Positions 10,891 through 22,005 of a stretch of 64,000 bases of DNA are shown piece after piece. Made by a program: the position numbers and the translations under genes. Under the pieces are notes generated by a model. That model saw only the letters and a program-made list of their open reading frames with translations. It had not been told where the DNA came from and made no database searches. Numbering within the stretch: position 1 is the stretch's first letter; the number at the start of each line of letters is the position of its first letter. Location of the stretch: NCBI GenBank assembly GCA_023014365.1, contig JAEBUN010000011.1, forward strand, positions 930,001 to 994,000, read 5' to 3'. This stretch comes from Lepiota brunneoincarnata (Eukaryota > Basidiomycota > Agaricomycetes > Agaricales > Agaricaceae).

Positions 10891-12030
10891 AGGTGTTACA
10901 AGCTTAAGGCATCAAGTGGGAGGGCAATAACTGTTTAGAAGTTGGTCAGGTAGGATCGGTTTGTGGTTTCTTGACTTACACTAACATGTGCTCACAGTCG
11001 TTGACTTGAGGGGAACGGTGGTGGTGGTTGCACTAGGTGCAGATCACAGCACCAACTGGATCAGACATCACCTGACCTTTAACAATTTTCTAGTCATGTG
11101 ATGCTGACAGGTGTGCAGTGCCTTCAGCCTTCAAGTTCCACGCTACCACCTCCTCGCTGCAAATTCGATTCAACCGCTGGAGGAACATACTTGTTTTTAG
11201 AGTTGGAGTGGTCTTTGGATCTCCGAAGACCTCTCCTCCTCATTTGTGGTCTTGGGATGATGGTCTTTGGATCTCCAAAGACCCTCTAACATGGCCTTGT
11301 GACAATGATCTGTATATATGAAGAGTATGGTGCAACAATGTTATAAGGAAACAGACCTTGCTTGCTGTCTTCTCCCCTCGTAACTTATTTCATGCCCTTC
11401 CAGTTCTGCTCTAAACTTCATTAATAAAATCCTTGTCTTCCACCCTGTATCTCCGACTGTGCCTTGGGTCAGTAGGACAGATCAGCTTGTGCAAACTCTC
11501 AGCAAAACATCTACCCGACTTCTCTCGTCCCTCTTCTCTCTCTGTCTTGCCTCAAGGATCAAAGACCAGCACTGATGACACAGCCGCACTTGCGACCTGG
11601 TCACCTCTCCCTCCTCCCCAAGGAGATGAAATACTGATGTGGTGGATATGAGATGACTAGCAAAGAAGTAGGGGCCGCCGATTGATCTCAACAAGACCTT
11701 ATTGAATCAGAATCAGCTTATATCCATGCATGTTACAGACCAGATTAGCCAGCGCAAATCGGTAATGGGAATAGAGAGTGGTGCTAGTGGGATCCACTCT
11801 GGGAGTGCCAAGTTGCATTGTGGGCCACATAGTATAATTGGATATGTCTGTAACTATGTACACATATCTCTCCCACCTCTACTATTTACGATCTTTCCTG
11901 TTCAACCTCTTAGATACCTTCGTGGGTGACTGCGTTGTCTCACAAACTTTGATGCAGATGGTTATTGTAATCTTCCTGAAAGTTAGCTCCCATAATACCC
12001 TTCTATGACAATCAACTCACTTTTCTTTTC
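10891..12030. other. Non-coding interval with inverted motif copies
   Basis: No supported gene. It carries two further copies of the palindrome family in the opposite orientation (11211-11282). A TATA-like TGTATATATG lies near 11313 and an AATAAA-like TTAATAAAAT near 11421. The outer end of the tnp2-type element may lie here, but no terminal inverted repeat was identified. Confidence 0.4.
11211..11282. repeat. Two inverted copies of the palindrome family
   Basis: GTCTTTGGATCTCCGAAGAC at 11211-11230 and GTCTTTGGATCTCCAAAGAC at 11263-11282, 52 bp apart. Their reverse complements fit GTCTnnGGAGATCCnnAGAC. The second copy is palindromic apart from the central two bases. Confidence 0.75.
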
Positions 12031-12661
12031 TTACGGGGCCTGTTTCCAGTCACTTTCCCCCAACTTGTGCTTATGACTATTTGTGGATGGTCCACCATCG
12101 GTAATAGCACTGTCGCCTCCGTCCACAGCTGCTGCAGTCTTGGTTGTACCATCACCTCTTGATTCAATGACGGCTCCATTCCCATGTGTGGTGTAACTGG
12201 TGCACTCCCTGTTCATGCTTGCGATAGAATGATCTGGCACCTGCCTGATAACTACAGAGCTTCTTAGCAAAGTAGGACATTGTATGTCAAGTTGTCTCAC
12301 CTTCTAGCTTAGCTGACGTATTTTTGTCGCAGTTGTTGTCTTTTTCCCTTGCAAGCATGGAAACATGTCCTGAAGCCCCCGAGTAGCCCTCCATGGCACG
12401 CCGGCATGGCTCCGGTAGGTTGGGATGTGGAATCCCAGCCATGTTCCAATGCGCAAGTTGGTTGGGGCAACTGCAGACTTCAAGCACCGGCTCACGTGAT
12501 TTGGTCGATGATTCAGCCTCGAGTGACAACCCAGGCGATGGTTCATGTGATTCGGCCAATGAATCAGTTTCGGTTGTTGACCCAGGCAACGATATCAAAG
12601 CTTCACTGGGTCCTTGGCAAGGACTGGCTTCGCGGTTATGCGTGTTGGGTGAGAGAACCAT
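12031..12661 (-). pseudogene. Possible remnant gene, unrecognised
   Basis: Two consecutive minus-strand open frames (12661-12287 and 12300-12031) look like low-complexity nuclear protein: Ser/Glu-rich at first, then TTKTAAAVDGGDSAITDGG. A plausible splice donor GTGAGA lies near 12291. One frame over, the 3' end reads NRPRKKRKVS and stops, which resembles a basic nuclear-localisation signal, so a frameshift just before it is possible. The overlapping plus-strand frame 12393-13163 has no better features. I do not recognise a family and support is weak. Confidence 0.25.
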
Positions 12662-13267
12662 TGTGAGTGATAACTCGCCAACATGTTGTACTGCCCACTT
12701 ATCTATGCCTAAAGGCTCGATAAAAAGTTACTCAACTTGCCTACTCATGGAGTCAATGGTACCCATAGCCAGATGCACCCCTGAGCAACAAACATCGGTG
12801 GTAGCAGGATCCTGCACTGCAGTTAAGTTGATGAATTCAATAAGTGACTGCCTCCTAATTCCTTACGTCCTTATATTAGCTAAAATACTCGCCCCTGTTC
12901 GCCTCCGATTGACACCCTCTTCCACCTTGCTATCCCTCTTGATCCACCGACAACTCATCGGACTGGGACAACTGCAAACGAGAGCACAGTACGTAATCAT
13001 TTCAACACGCAGGTGTTGGTTATCCATGGATGTTATCACTTCCTGCACTGCACCAGGGCACTATGCATGTGAATTAGGTGTGGCAGTGGGCTCCATTGGC
13101 GTTCGTTCCAGTACATTTGACCCATTTTTACCAAGTACAACTCATGTTCCCGCTCGATCCTGACTTTCCCCAGCTTACCACCGGATAATGGCAAGCACCT
13201 TCACCCAAGTGCCCTTTGCATGTACGCTGCCAATGTACCTCTGAGAGGTATTCAATCACAGGCTCAG

Positions 13268-13276
13268 ATAGGTATT
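13268..13276 (+). promoter_or_regulatory. TATA-like element before the four-exon gene
   Basis: The TATTTAAGG word lies about 70 bp upstream of the ATG at 13343, at a position reasonable for a fungal TATA box. It is assigned by position only. Confidence 0.35.
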
Positions 13277-13342
13277 TAAGGATTCTTGTGGTCGATTACT
13301 GCTCCCACATTCGGTTACACTTTATTCACAGTGCATATGAAT

Positions 13343-14548
13343 ATGGCCAGCACCAAGAAGACAATCGCCAGTGCCCCCAAGAAGCCCGTTAGGAAGACAA
13401 CCAGTGGCACAGGTAGGAGACCCAATCCTCAGCTGCCATCTCCACAGGCACCTGCCCCCACGACTCCATCCTACGAAACAAATACCCCACTACGGATCAC
13501 TGCTGCCACAAAAGTTACGAACAGCTCTGCAGGGAAGACAACCTCTGGCTCATCAAAAGAGAACAGGGCACCCACATCACTTCAAGCACAGACCAAAACC
13601 CCGAACAATACTGTCCTGGCTGCTCTACTCGCCAAGGTTGCAAAACAAGAAGGCAAGATATTATTCTCTGGGTACTATCTATGCAACTGACATCATTCAG
13701 CGGAGATTGATAAGCTGAAGAAAACCACTGCCTTGAAGGCCAAGGGCAACAACATAAAAGAGATCCCCCACCCCCATGGCACCATTGCAGACCTTCAGGG
13801 CAAAATGGGCTTGGAAAACAACTGGCCACTTTACATGCACTGCCAGGTAAGTTCTGCTTCATTTTACTTTCAATGCTAATGCCTGCCATAGGCACTTGTT
13901 AAATGTGCCCTGGAGCATGCAGATATACGATGCAACATTGATTGGAGGCACCAAGACCCAGTTGTCTTGGCCAAGATTGCCAATATTGTATGTTTATTCT
14001 TAACTAGTCATAATTCCTAACCACATACACCAACTATGTACATCACACAGGTGCGCACTCAACATGAACAGCTTCGGCGTTATGAAGGAAACTGGGCCAC
14101 CATTGAGATCATAAGGACGGCGCTCAAAAATAAAAGGACCGATACTCGAAGAACCCTTCGTGCTTTGAAGAGTGCCAGCAAGGATCAAAATGATGAGATT
14201 GGAGATGCTTTTGAGCAGGAAGGGCACAACACAGAGTACATCAGTAGTGATAAGGGTGCAGATGAAGTGGGAGCAGGTAGCGATGGGGGAGTCAGTGGTG
14301 ATGATAGGGAAGAGGGGGGTAGTGATGACAAGGAAGAGACAGGGCTTGACGAGGAGGAAGGGACAGGTTATGAGGAGGAGGAAGAGACAGGTTGTGATGA
14401 GGAGGAAGAGATAGGTTGTGACGAGGAAGAGACAGGTCATGATGAGGAGGAACCTGAGGACGATGATGAGGACACTGGTGTTTTGGTGGGGGTAAAGAGA
14501 AAAGCAAAGCAGAGTGCCAGAAAGATGAAGAGGCTAAGGAGAAAATAG
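13343..14548 (+). CDS. Four-exon gene, acidic nuclear-type protein of an Agaricomycete family
   Basis: Predicted exons 13343-13652, 13701-13846, 13892-13987 and 14051-14548 give one open frame of 349 aa without any stop. Introns are 48, 45 and 63 bp. The first uses a GC donor (GGCAAGA...TTCAG), because only that junction joins KVAKQE to AEIDKLKKTT; the others are GTAAGT...CATAG and GTATGT...ACACAG. The protein starts MASTKKTIASAPKKPVRKT (basic, Pro/Ser/Thr-rich) and then has a short coiled coil. A conserved block follows with LYMHCQALVKCALEHADIRC and RYEGNWATIEIIRTALKNKR. A long Asp/Glu-rich repeat ends in a basic KRKAKQSARKMKRLRRK tail. The block resembles hypothetical proteins common in Agaricomycetes; function unknown. 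An ATG six bases upstream (13337) is an alternative start. It may be cargo of the neighbouring transposon. Confidence 0.7.
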
Positions 14549-15599
14549 TGTAGGAAGGTTGATGAGTTCAAGAGGGGAGGAGAGTGTCTTTGAGTTGGAC
14601 TAGGGGAGGAAAGAGATTGTGACAAGTATTCAAGATACAAGGATATATTTTCACTGGAGAATGAATCCCCCAAACTTCTATATTAAATATGGTAGAGAAA
14701 GTGGTCCTACATTACTTGTTGGCTAGAGAAGACAATGAATGCACAAAAGGGAGTGAAACTATATAACTATGAGAGGACATATAGGTGAAACAAATGTAAT
14801 GGAGGTAGATTTTTGTGGGATGGGAACACAGAAAAACTTACAAGTACATTATGAAGAAATTTTACATACATTTTTATGGGGACTTATCTGAAGACTGAAG
14901 GTATGAACAATCCAGGGTCGTTGTTCCATTCCATCATTTGTCATCCATGTCTGGCATTTGTCATCTCCATACCATTTCCACATGTAGCCAGGAGGCTACT
15001 CCCACAATAGTGAAGGTTGGGAGACAGAGGGAGGGAGAGATGGGATGAAGGAATCTAGGTAAGAGGAAGAGCTGTACTTCACTACCCTATAATACATCTT
15101 TCTAGCTAGCTAGCCGTCATCTGCCCTCTGCAACAGTACAGTTATATTGTTGCTTATCACTGCAGTAATGGTTATCAATCACAACTATTTTTGACGTTCA
15201 TGCCTGAGGGGGCTGACCACCTGAACACTCAATTCCTGCAGCTTTCATAGTTGAGAATGACAACCGAGATTGTTGTCTCTTCCACTAACTAATTACCGTA
15301 ATTTACCCCAGAACAAAGGTCGTGATTTCCTTTGGAATAAGGGTAGAATTTTCTTCAGTTTCCTTCTGAACAAAGGTTGTAAATCTTTAATAATTCGAAG
15401 CAAATTACAATCCCTCACAACCTTAAACAAAGCAACATTCCTCCATTAAGTGTGATAATTAAGTGTACTAGGGTGTGTAAATTGCTACATTATCAATGAA
15501 TATTTGCAACACTAATATTTCCATATATGGTGGGAATTGACCACCCCTTATGTCAGAATCAGGGGTTGTTTTTTACGACCCCCTGGGTCTTACAGTGGT
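14549..15599. other. Intergenic stretch, nothing recognised
   Basis: AT-rich sequence between the four-exon gene and the truncated left end of E2. No coding frame, LTR terminus or repeat family was recognised. Confidence 0.5.
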
Positions 15600-16021
15600 T
15601 CACCAGGGATTAGTGAGCTGACAAGGAAGTTCTTAACTACTTTCAGTAGCGAAAAATTATTACCAGACTGGAACGAATTAAACCCAGATAAAGAAGCTGA
15701 CATTTATGATGAGCTCTGAAGAATGGAAAAGGCTAAACTACAGGATGAGAGTCTACCAAAAATCAAGGACTGGCTGGCATCTTCAGGAAAGAGAAAGTTA
15801 TCTAATATATTAGATAAAGAACAAGCAAAATTTGTGAGGAATGCCTCTCATTTCTATTTAGGTGATGATGGAAGGCTATACCAGAGAACTGGTGGAGATA
15901 CAGTGTTATTAGTAGTTGAAAAGGAATGCCGCATGTACATGATGAGGGTAGCACATGACTCTCTTGGACACAGAGGGATTTATGCAACTCAGAAAATGAT
16001 ATCCCAGCGATTCTGGTGGTC
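15600..16021 (+). pseudogene. E2 Gypsy pol fragment, start of integrase (left part)
   Basis: The frame shows LLPDWNELNPDKEADIYDEL, a TGA at 15717-15719, then LQDESLPKIKDWLASSGK. The integrase zinc-binding segment follows (HDSLGHRGIYATQKMISQRF WW). The reading breaks off at 16021 where E1 starts, and the missing part of the zinc finger resumes at 23880. It aligns by eye with the corresponding part of E3, so E2 and E3 belong to the same Gypsy lineage. The 5' LTR, gag and RT of E2 are absent to the left. Confidence 0.85.
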
Positions 16022-16687
16022 TGTCATATCCATGCCAACTCAGAGTCTAATCATTTAAACTTCGGCTTCTCGACTCCACATGTGTTCCACACACCAACCC
16101 TCTGCCCTCCGACTTGGCCCTGACCTGCTCCGACCGCAACCCACTGCCCCGATCACGCAACCACCTCCACTGCGTGCCAGTGGTCACCTGACCCTCAGTG
16201 TCTCATACCCCCGTCTCCATTTCCCGTCCGTAGTCAAGATACATTATTAGTCTCCATACCTGTACCCGTTTCCATTCCATTCATAATCCGTTCGTAATCC
16301 ATTTGTAACTAGATCGGTCTCCACTTCACTCCGCACATAGTCAGTATGAGTCATAGTTTGTAAGGCCAGTAGTATATATACCATAGGTACTTGGCTTGTA
16401 CTCCTCAGTCTGATAATCGAATCGAGCAGCGGACCAACTCCCTGTTCCCTATCCTCTCCTCTCTTCTGCCTTGCTCCGCTTTCGGCTCCGACTTCCTGAA
16501 ATACAGACTAGGACAGTAGGAGGGCACAGCACATAAGCTGAGGCCGCAAGTCCAACCCCCCTGCCCGACGTACTCCGCCTTGGTCCTGAAGGCTACGTAC
16601 TGACTTCGCCCTGTCCCCCCGGTTACCTTATACCAAGGATACCACCCTGACCCTCTGCTTCGGTCCCAACCCACACCGGCTCTAACA
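16022..16687 (+). repeat. E1 5' LTR
   Basis: TG...CA termini; same length as the 3' copy. The TATA box AGTATATATA at 16371-16380 places transcription start near 16405-16407. The R region would therefore begin AGTCTGATAAT, which is complementary to the primer-binding site. Confidence 0.93.
16371..16380 (+). promoter_or_regulatory. TATA box of the E1 LTR
   Basis: AGTATATATA lies about 30 bp upstream of the predicted transcript start at 16407. The same word is present in the 3' LTR. Confidence 0.6.
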
Positions 16688-16689
16688 GT

Positions 16690-16700
16690 ATTATCAGACT
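16690..16700 (+). other. E1 self-priming primer-binding site
   Basis: ATTATCAGACT begins two bases after the 5' LTR. It is the exact reverse complement of AGTCTGATAAT at 16407-16417, the predicted first 11 nt of the transcript. No TGG-initiated tRNA-type site is present here. This is the layout established for Tf1/sushi-type elements. Confidence 0.75.
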
Positions 16701-16740
16701 CACACTCCTCCTGTCCACCACACTCTGAATCTTTCTAACC

Positions 16741-18142
16741 ATGGTCTCTCGAACAGTTACCCATACTCGCACTCTGGTAACTCCAGCCGCTCGCTGTAGC
16801 AAATGCATAACTCGACAACCTCCTTCTGAGGAACTGCAACCTGGCTCCCCAAGGGCTTCTCACTCTCGCCGACAACCGGTCACTGCCCTCGACTCCAGAC
16901 CGTTTTTCTGAAGATATACAACCTTCATTATTCTGGACTCCTGATGGCCCTGATGACGGCCCTGACCCCAATCCTGATCCCAGCGACCCTGGTGATCCCG
17001 ATGACTATCCTGACAACGGGGACGGGCCCCCAGGCGACAACAAACCATCAGACAACGGCGACAACAACAACAACATTCCACCTGGCAACACCCAAGACGA
17101 CCATGATAGACTCATACTCCGAGTTTTCCAACGCATAGCCGATCAAATGGATGGCTGTGGGAACTCTCAAGCCCCACAGCCTCCTCGAACTCCCCGTACC
17201 AAAGCTCACAAACCTGACATCTTTACAGGTTCCAACCCCGCCAAACTCAAACCCTTCCTCTTCCAATGCCGACTCTATTTCCATACCAACCCAGCCCAGT
17301 TTGCTATCCCTGCCACCAAGGTCAACTTCGTGTTGACATACCTCACAGGCATGGCACAGCAACACTTCGAAATCGGCCTCGACGAGGCCGACAACCACAG
17401 AATAATGCACAACTGGATCGAGGACTGGGACCAGTTCACCCTGGAACTGCAGACCAATTTCGGTCCCGCAGATCCGACCAGAGAAGCTGCTGAGCAGCTC
17501 AACTCCCTCCGAATGCGCTACAACGAGAAGATCGCCGTCTACAACGTCGACTTTCTCCGCCTAGCTGGCCAACTCCGCTGGGGTGATGAAGTATTTTGTC
17601 ACCGCTACTACAAAGGCCTCCCTGACCGCATCCAGGACATTCTGTCCAATCGGCCCGACAGCAAGCCCGACACCTTCATCGAAATGCAAGCAGCAGCGAT
17701 GAAGATCGACACTCGCTACTGGGAGCGCCAATGTGAGAAGGCCCACACCAAATCTGCTTCGGACCCGACCACCTCTAGGAAACCTGGAGGTAACCCATCC
17801 CCTTCCACCTCGACCAACCCGCAACCTGCCACCAAGCCTGCCAATAATAACAGACACAGCACGCCCAACACCAGCTTCAAGGGCAATCCGCCCAACCCGT
17901 CCGCCAGTCAGAAATCGGCCCTGCCCAAATCCAACCTTACTAGTAAACTTGGTAAGGACGGTAAATTAACCCCTGAGGAACGTCAATGACGTTTCGACAA
18001 TAACCTCTGCCTTGTCTGCGCAGATCCCAATCACAGGGCTGCCAACTGTGACAAGAAGAAATTCCCTGATGCCAAGGCTAAAGGCCAACAGGCTCAGCTC
18101 CCCGAGACAGATGCGCCGACTCTCCCAAGCTCGGAAAAATAG
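16741..18142 (+). pseudogene. E1 gag
   Basis: Capsid/nucleocapsid polyprotein. The first ATG after the LTR (16741) opens MVSRTVTHTRTLVTPAARC. One extra T in the TTTTT run near 16904-16910 shifts the frame, after which it continues SEDIQPSLFWTPDGPDDGPD. The capsid domain includes KPDIFTGSNPAKLKPFLFQC, LNSLRMRYNEKIAVYNVDFL and CHRYYKGLPDRIQDIL. The zinc knuckle CLVCADPNHRAANC (CX2CX4HX4C) follows an in-frame TGA at 17987-17989. The local frame ends at TAG 18140-18142, but one frame over the protein continues GKIVGGPQASAQTEDRIELC, so gag and pol were probably one continuous ORF. Confidence 0.85.
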
Positions 18143-21100
18143 TTGGTGGTCCTCAGGCCTCTGCACAGACTGAGGATCGCATTGAACTCTGCTGTGCTCC
18201 AGAGAGTTTCCGTCTCAATGCGTCCACTCTTTCCAACCTGAACTCTTTTCATATTACATTAACTTCTCCTTTAGTTACTTCTTTATCTCCTGTTTCCACT
18301 TCCGTACTCTCCTGCTTCGGACCCGCTTTCTGCAACGGACAATATAGTTAGTTCTGATTTCTCTTCTCTTTCTCCTTTCAAAGCTCTTGTTGATAGTGGT
18401 TCTACTCACTGTTTTGTGGACTCATCTTTTGTTCGTTCTCATAGTATTCCAACCTCGTCCATCCTGGCTATTGAACTTTGGTTATTTGATGGGACCTCAA
18501 ATGCCTACATTACGGAGCTTGCGCAACTGCCTGTATCTTTCCCCTCCGGTGAATCTATCATTTTGGACACTTATGTCACCCGGCTCGACTCTTCCTGTTC
18601 TATGGTCTTAGGACACAACTGGCTCACCCGCTACAATCCATTGATTGACTGGGCTTTGGGCAGTATTACTTTCCGGCCATCCCTACTCGAGAATCCTGCT
18701 TCCGTCTCTACCTGCGTCGCACCTGCATCGGCCCCGCCTATGGCCACCCCTGACACTCCTGACCTAGGTTCACCACCCCTGTCCGGGACCTCGTCCCAAC
18801 CTGTCCCCATTGCAAAACTGCATATCTCCTTGATAAACGCTCCTGCCTTTATCCACGCTGCCAAGCTCCCTGGCTCCCAACAATTCCGAATCAACCTCTC
18901 CGCCACCTCTGCGTCGGCTGCATCTTCTTCTGTCTCCGATGACCCAGCTGACCTCTCGTCCATCCCCGAGGAATACCACGAGTTTGCTGATGTTTTCAGT
19001 AAATTGCGTGCTGACACACTTGCTCCACACTGCCCTTACGACCTCCAGATTAACCTAGAGGACGGCGGTCAGCCTCTGGTCGGTACCATTTATTCCCTTT
19101 CACAATCAGAGCTTGGAGCTCTACGTGATTTTATTGACGAACATTTGTCCATTGGTTTCATTCGCCCTTCCACTTCTCCTCATGGAGCCCTGGTCCTCTT
19201 CGTCAAGAAAAAGGACAGCTCCCTCCGTTTATGTGTTGATTTTAGAGGTCTCAACCGTATTACCAAGAAGGACCGTCACCCCCTTCCGCTCATCTCTGAC
19301 CTTTTAGACTCCCCTCGCAAAGCCCGCGTATATACCAAAATTGACCTCCGTCACGCTTACCATCTGGTCCGCGTTGCTGACGGCGACGAATGGAAGACTG
19401 CCTTTCGGACCTGCTACGGCTCCTTCGAATGGATGGTTATGCCTTTCGGCCTCACCAACACCCCTGCCACCTTCCAGCGGTTCATGAACGATATATTCAA
19501 GGACATGCTTGACGTCTGCGTTACCATCTACCTTGACGACATTCTGATATACTCCGACAATCATAGTATCCATCATGACCAAGTCAAGGAGGTCCTCAAG
19601 CGGCTCCGACAACACAGTCTATACGCCCACCCTGACAAATGCCAGTTCCACTCTGACACAGTGGAATACCTCGGCTACATCCTTTCCCCTGATGGTCTCC
19701 GAATGGACCAATCAAAGGTCAACACAATCCAGGAGTGGCTGGAACCCAAGAAAGTCAAGGACATCCAGTCTTTCTTAGGTTTTGCCAATTTCTACCATCG
19801 CTTCATTCATGGTTACTCCGACATCGTTGTTCCGCTCACTCGCCTCACCCGCAAAGATGTGAAATGGAATTTCACTGACGAATGTTCGCGAAGCCTTTAA
19901 CTCCCTGAAGGAAGCATTCATATCCACCCCCGTCCTCACTCCTTGGGCCCCCGACGCTCAGATCATTGTCGAGACCGACGCCTCCGACTACACCCTTGCA
20001 GCCATCCTCTCTATCATCACCGATGATGGTGAGGTTCACCCCGTTGCATTCCATTCCCTGCACCTTTAACATGGCCAAACTTAATTATGACACCCATGAC
20101 AAGGAACTCCTGGCGATATTCAAGGCTTTTCATATCTGGCGGCACTATCTTGAGGGTGCCCCTCTTACTATTGATGTAGTCACTGACCACAAAAACCTCG
20201 AATACTTCTGCACCACCAAGATCCTTACTCGCCGCCAAGCTCGTTGGTCCGAGTTCCTATCCCAATTCCACCTCGTCATCCGGTTCCAACCCAGCCGCCT
20301 CGGCACCAAGCCTGACACCCTAACTAGACGATGGGATGTCTACCCTAAAGGGGGGAATAGCAACTATGCATCAGTCAACCCGCACAACTTCCGGCCCGTG
20401 TTCACCCACGAACAGCTCGCGGCCTCTGTCCGTGCCACCACTCTTTACACCCCTTCCCTTTGTGCAGCTGTAGTCATGGACCTCGATCAGCTACACCACG
20501 ACATCCTCACCGCCCTACCAGTGGACCCGACTGCTTCCGCCCACCTTGCCAGCCCAGAAGGCCATTGGTCAGTTAACGACAAAGGTTTCCTCCTCCTAGA
20601 CGACAGAATCTACATCCCTGATGCCGACAATCTCCGACTTCGGGTCCTCCAGTACAAGCACGATCATGTCCTAGCTGGCCACTTCGGTCAGAATAAAACG
20701 CTGGAACTCATCCGGCGCGAATACACCTGGCCTAGTGTCCGCACCTTTGTCAAGGAGTTCTGTAAGTCTTGTGTCACCTGTATGAGGTCTAAACCCCAGT
20801 GCCACCGCCCCTACGGTCTCCTCAAGCAACTCCCCATCCCCAAACGCCCTTGGAATTCAATCTCCATGGACTTCATCGAGAAACTCCCCGCCTCCTCCGG
20901 CTACGATGCCATCCTAGTAGTAGTCAACAGACTCACCAAACAATCCCTATTCATCCCCACCTACGATACCATCACTTCCTCCAACCTTGCCCGCCTATTC
21001 GTCCTCCACGTCTTCTCCAAGCACAGCGTACCCAAACATGTTACCTCTGACCGCAGCTCTGAATTTGTCTCTCACTTCTTCTGCTCATTGGGACAAGCCC

Positions 21101-21947
21101 TTGACATGAAACTACACTTCACTTCGGGCTACCACCCAGAAGGCGACGGACAGACGGAACGCACCAACCAGACCCTGGAACAATACCTCCAGGTCTACTG
21201 TAACTACCAACAGGACAATTGGTCCGAATTACTACCGCTAGCTGAGTTTGCTTACAACAACGCCCCTAGTGCCACCACTGGTATCTCCCCGTTCTTCGCT
21301 AATAAAGGATACCATCCAAACATCATGGTTCATCCTGAACGCAATCTCGCCTCCGCTCAGGCCTGCCATTTTGCGGTTGATCTCAATGACCTACATACCA
21401 CCTTGAAGTCGGAAATAGCGTTAGCCCAGCAACGATACCAGACCTCCACCAACGCCCTGCTGTCTCCCAGCTCCGGACTTCAAGGTTGGGCAAAAAGTGT
21501 TCGTTAAAGCCCAGTTCTTCCACACCACCTGTCCCTCCAAAAAGCTCTCCGAAAAGTTCCTTGGACCCTATGAGATCATCGCCCAAGCAGGTACCCACTC
21601 CTTCACCCTCCAACTCCCTGACTCCATGCAGTGGAGTACACCCAGTTTTCCATGTTTCTATGCTTGAACCGGCCATGCCTAACACCATACCTGCCCGATC
21701 AGAACCGCCACCTGCGCCAGTTTCTATTGACGGCAAACCAGAATACGAAATTGCTCACATCGTCGACTCAAAGATTGATCGGCACCGCGCATGCAAACTC
21801 CTCTACAAAGTCATTTGGTTAGGTTATGAAGACACTGAAGAAGAGTCTTCGTGGTTACTGGCTACTGAGCTTGAACATGCCATAGATTTAGTAGAGGCTT
21901 TCCATTCCTCTTACCCCGCTAAGCCTGGCCCCCTCCATTCACTCTGA
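18143..21947 (+). pseudogene. E1 pol: protease, RT, RNase H, integrase, chromodomain
   Basis: Protease: ALVDSGSTHCFVDSSFV near 18385. Reverse transcriptase: LRLCVDFRGLNRITKKDRHP and VTIYLDDILIYSDN, with the catalytic YLDD intact. RNase H: TDASDYTLAAIL and TDHKNLEYF. Integrase: zinc-binding HDHVLAGHFGQN...CKSCVTC, SMDFIEKL, TSDRSSEF (usually SDRGxxF) and QTERTNQTLEQYL, so D,D,E present. A chromodomain lies at the C-terminus (EYEIAHIVDSKIDRHRACKL, then WLGYEDTEEESSWL), the mark of chromoviruses. Frameshifts occur near 19884 (extra T), 20057 (extra C) and about 21470 and 21640. All domains are present but not in one frame. Confidence 0.93.
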
Positions 21948-22005
21948 ATTTTCCGCTGACCACCCACCACACCAAGAAACAAAAAAATTTATTGGACAAG
22001 TACAA

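Noticed and set aside
12393..13163. 256-codon plus-strand open frame
   Set aside because: Composition is uneven and no motif is recognisable; the opposite-strand frames look more protein-like. Probably a shadow.
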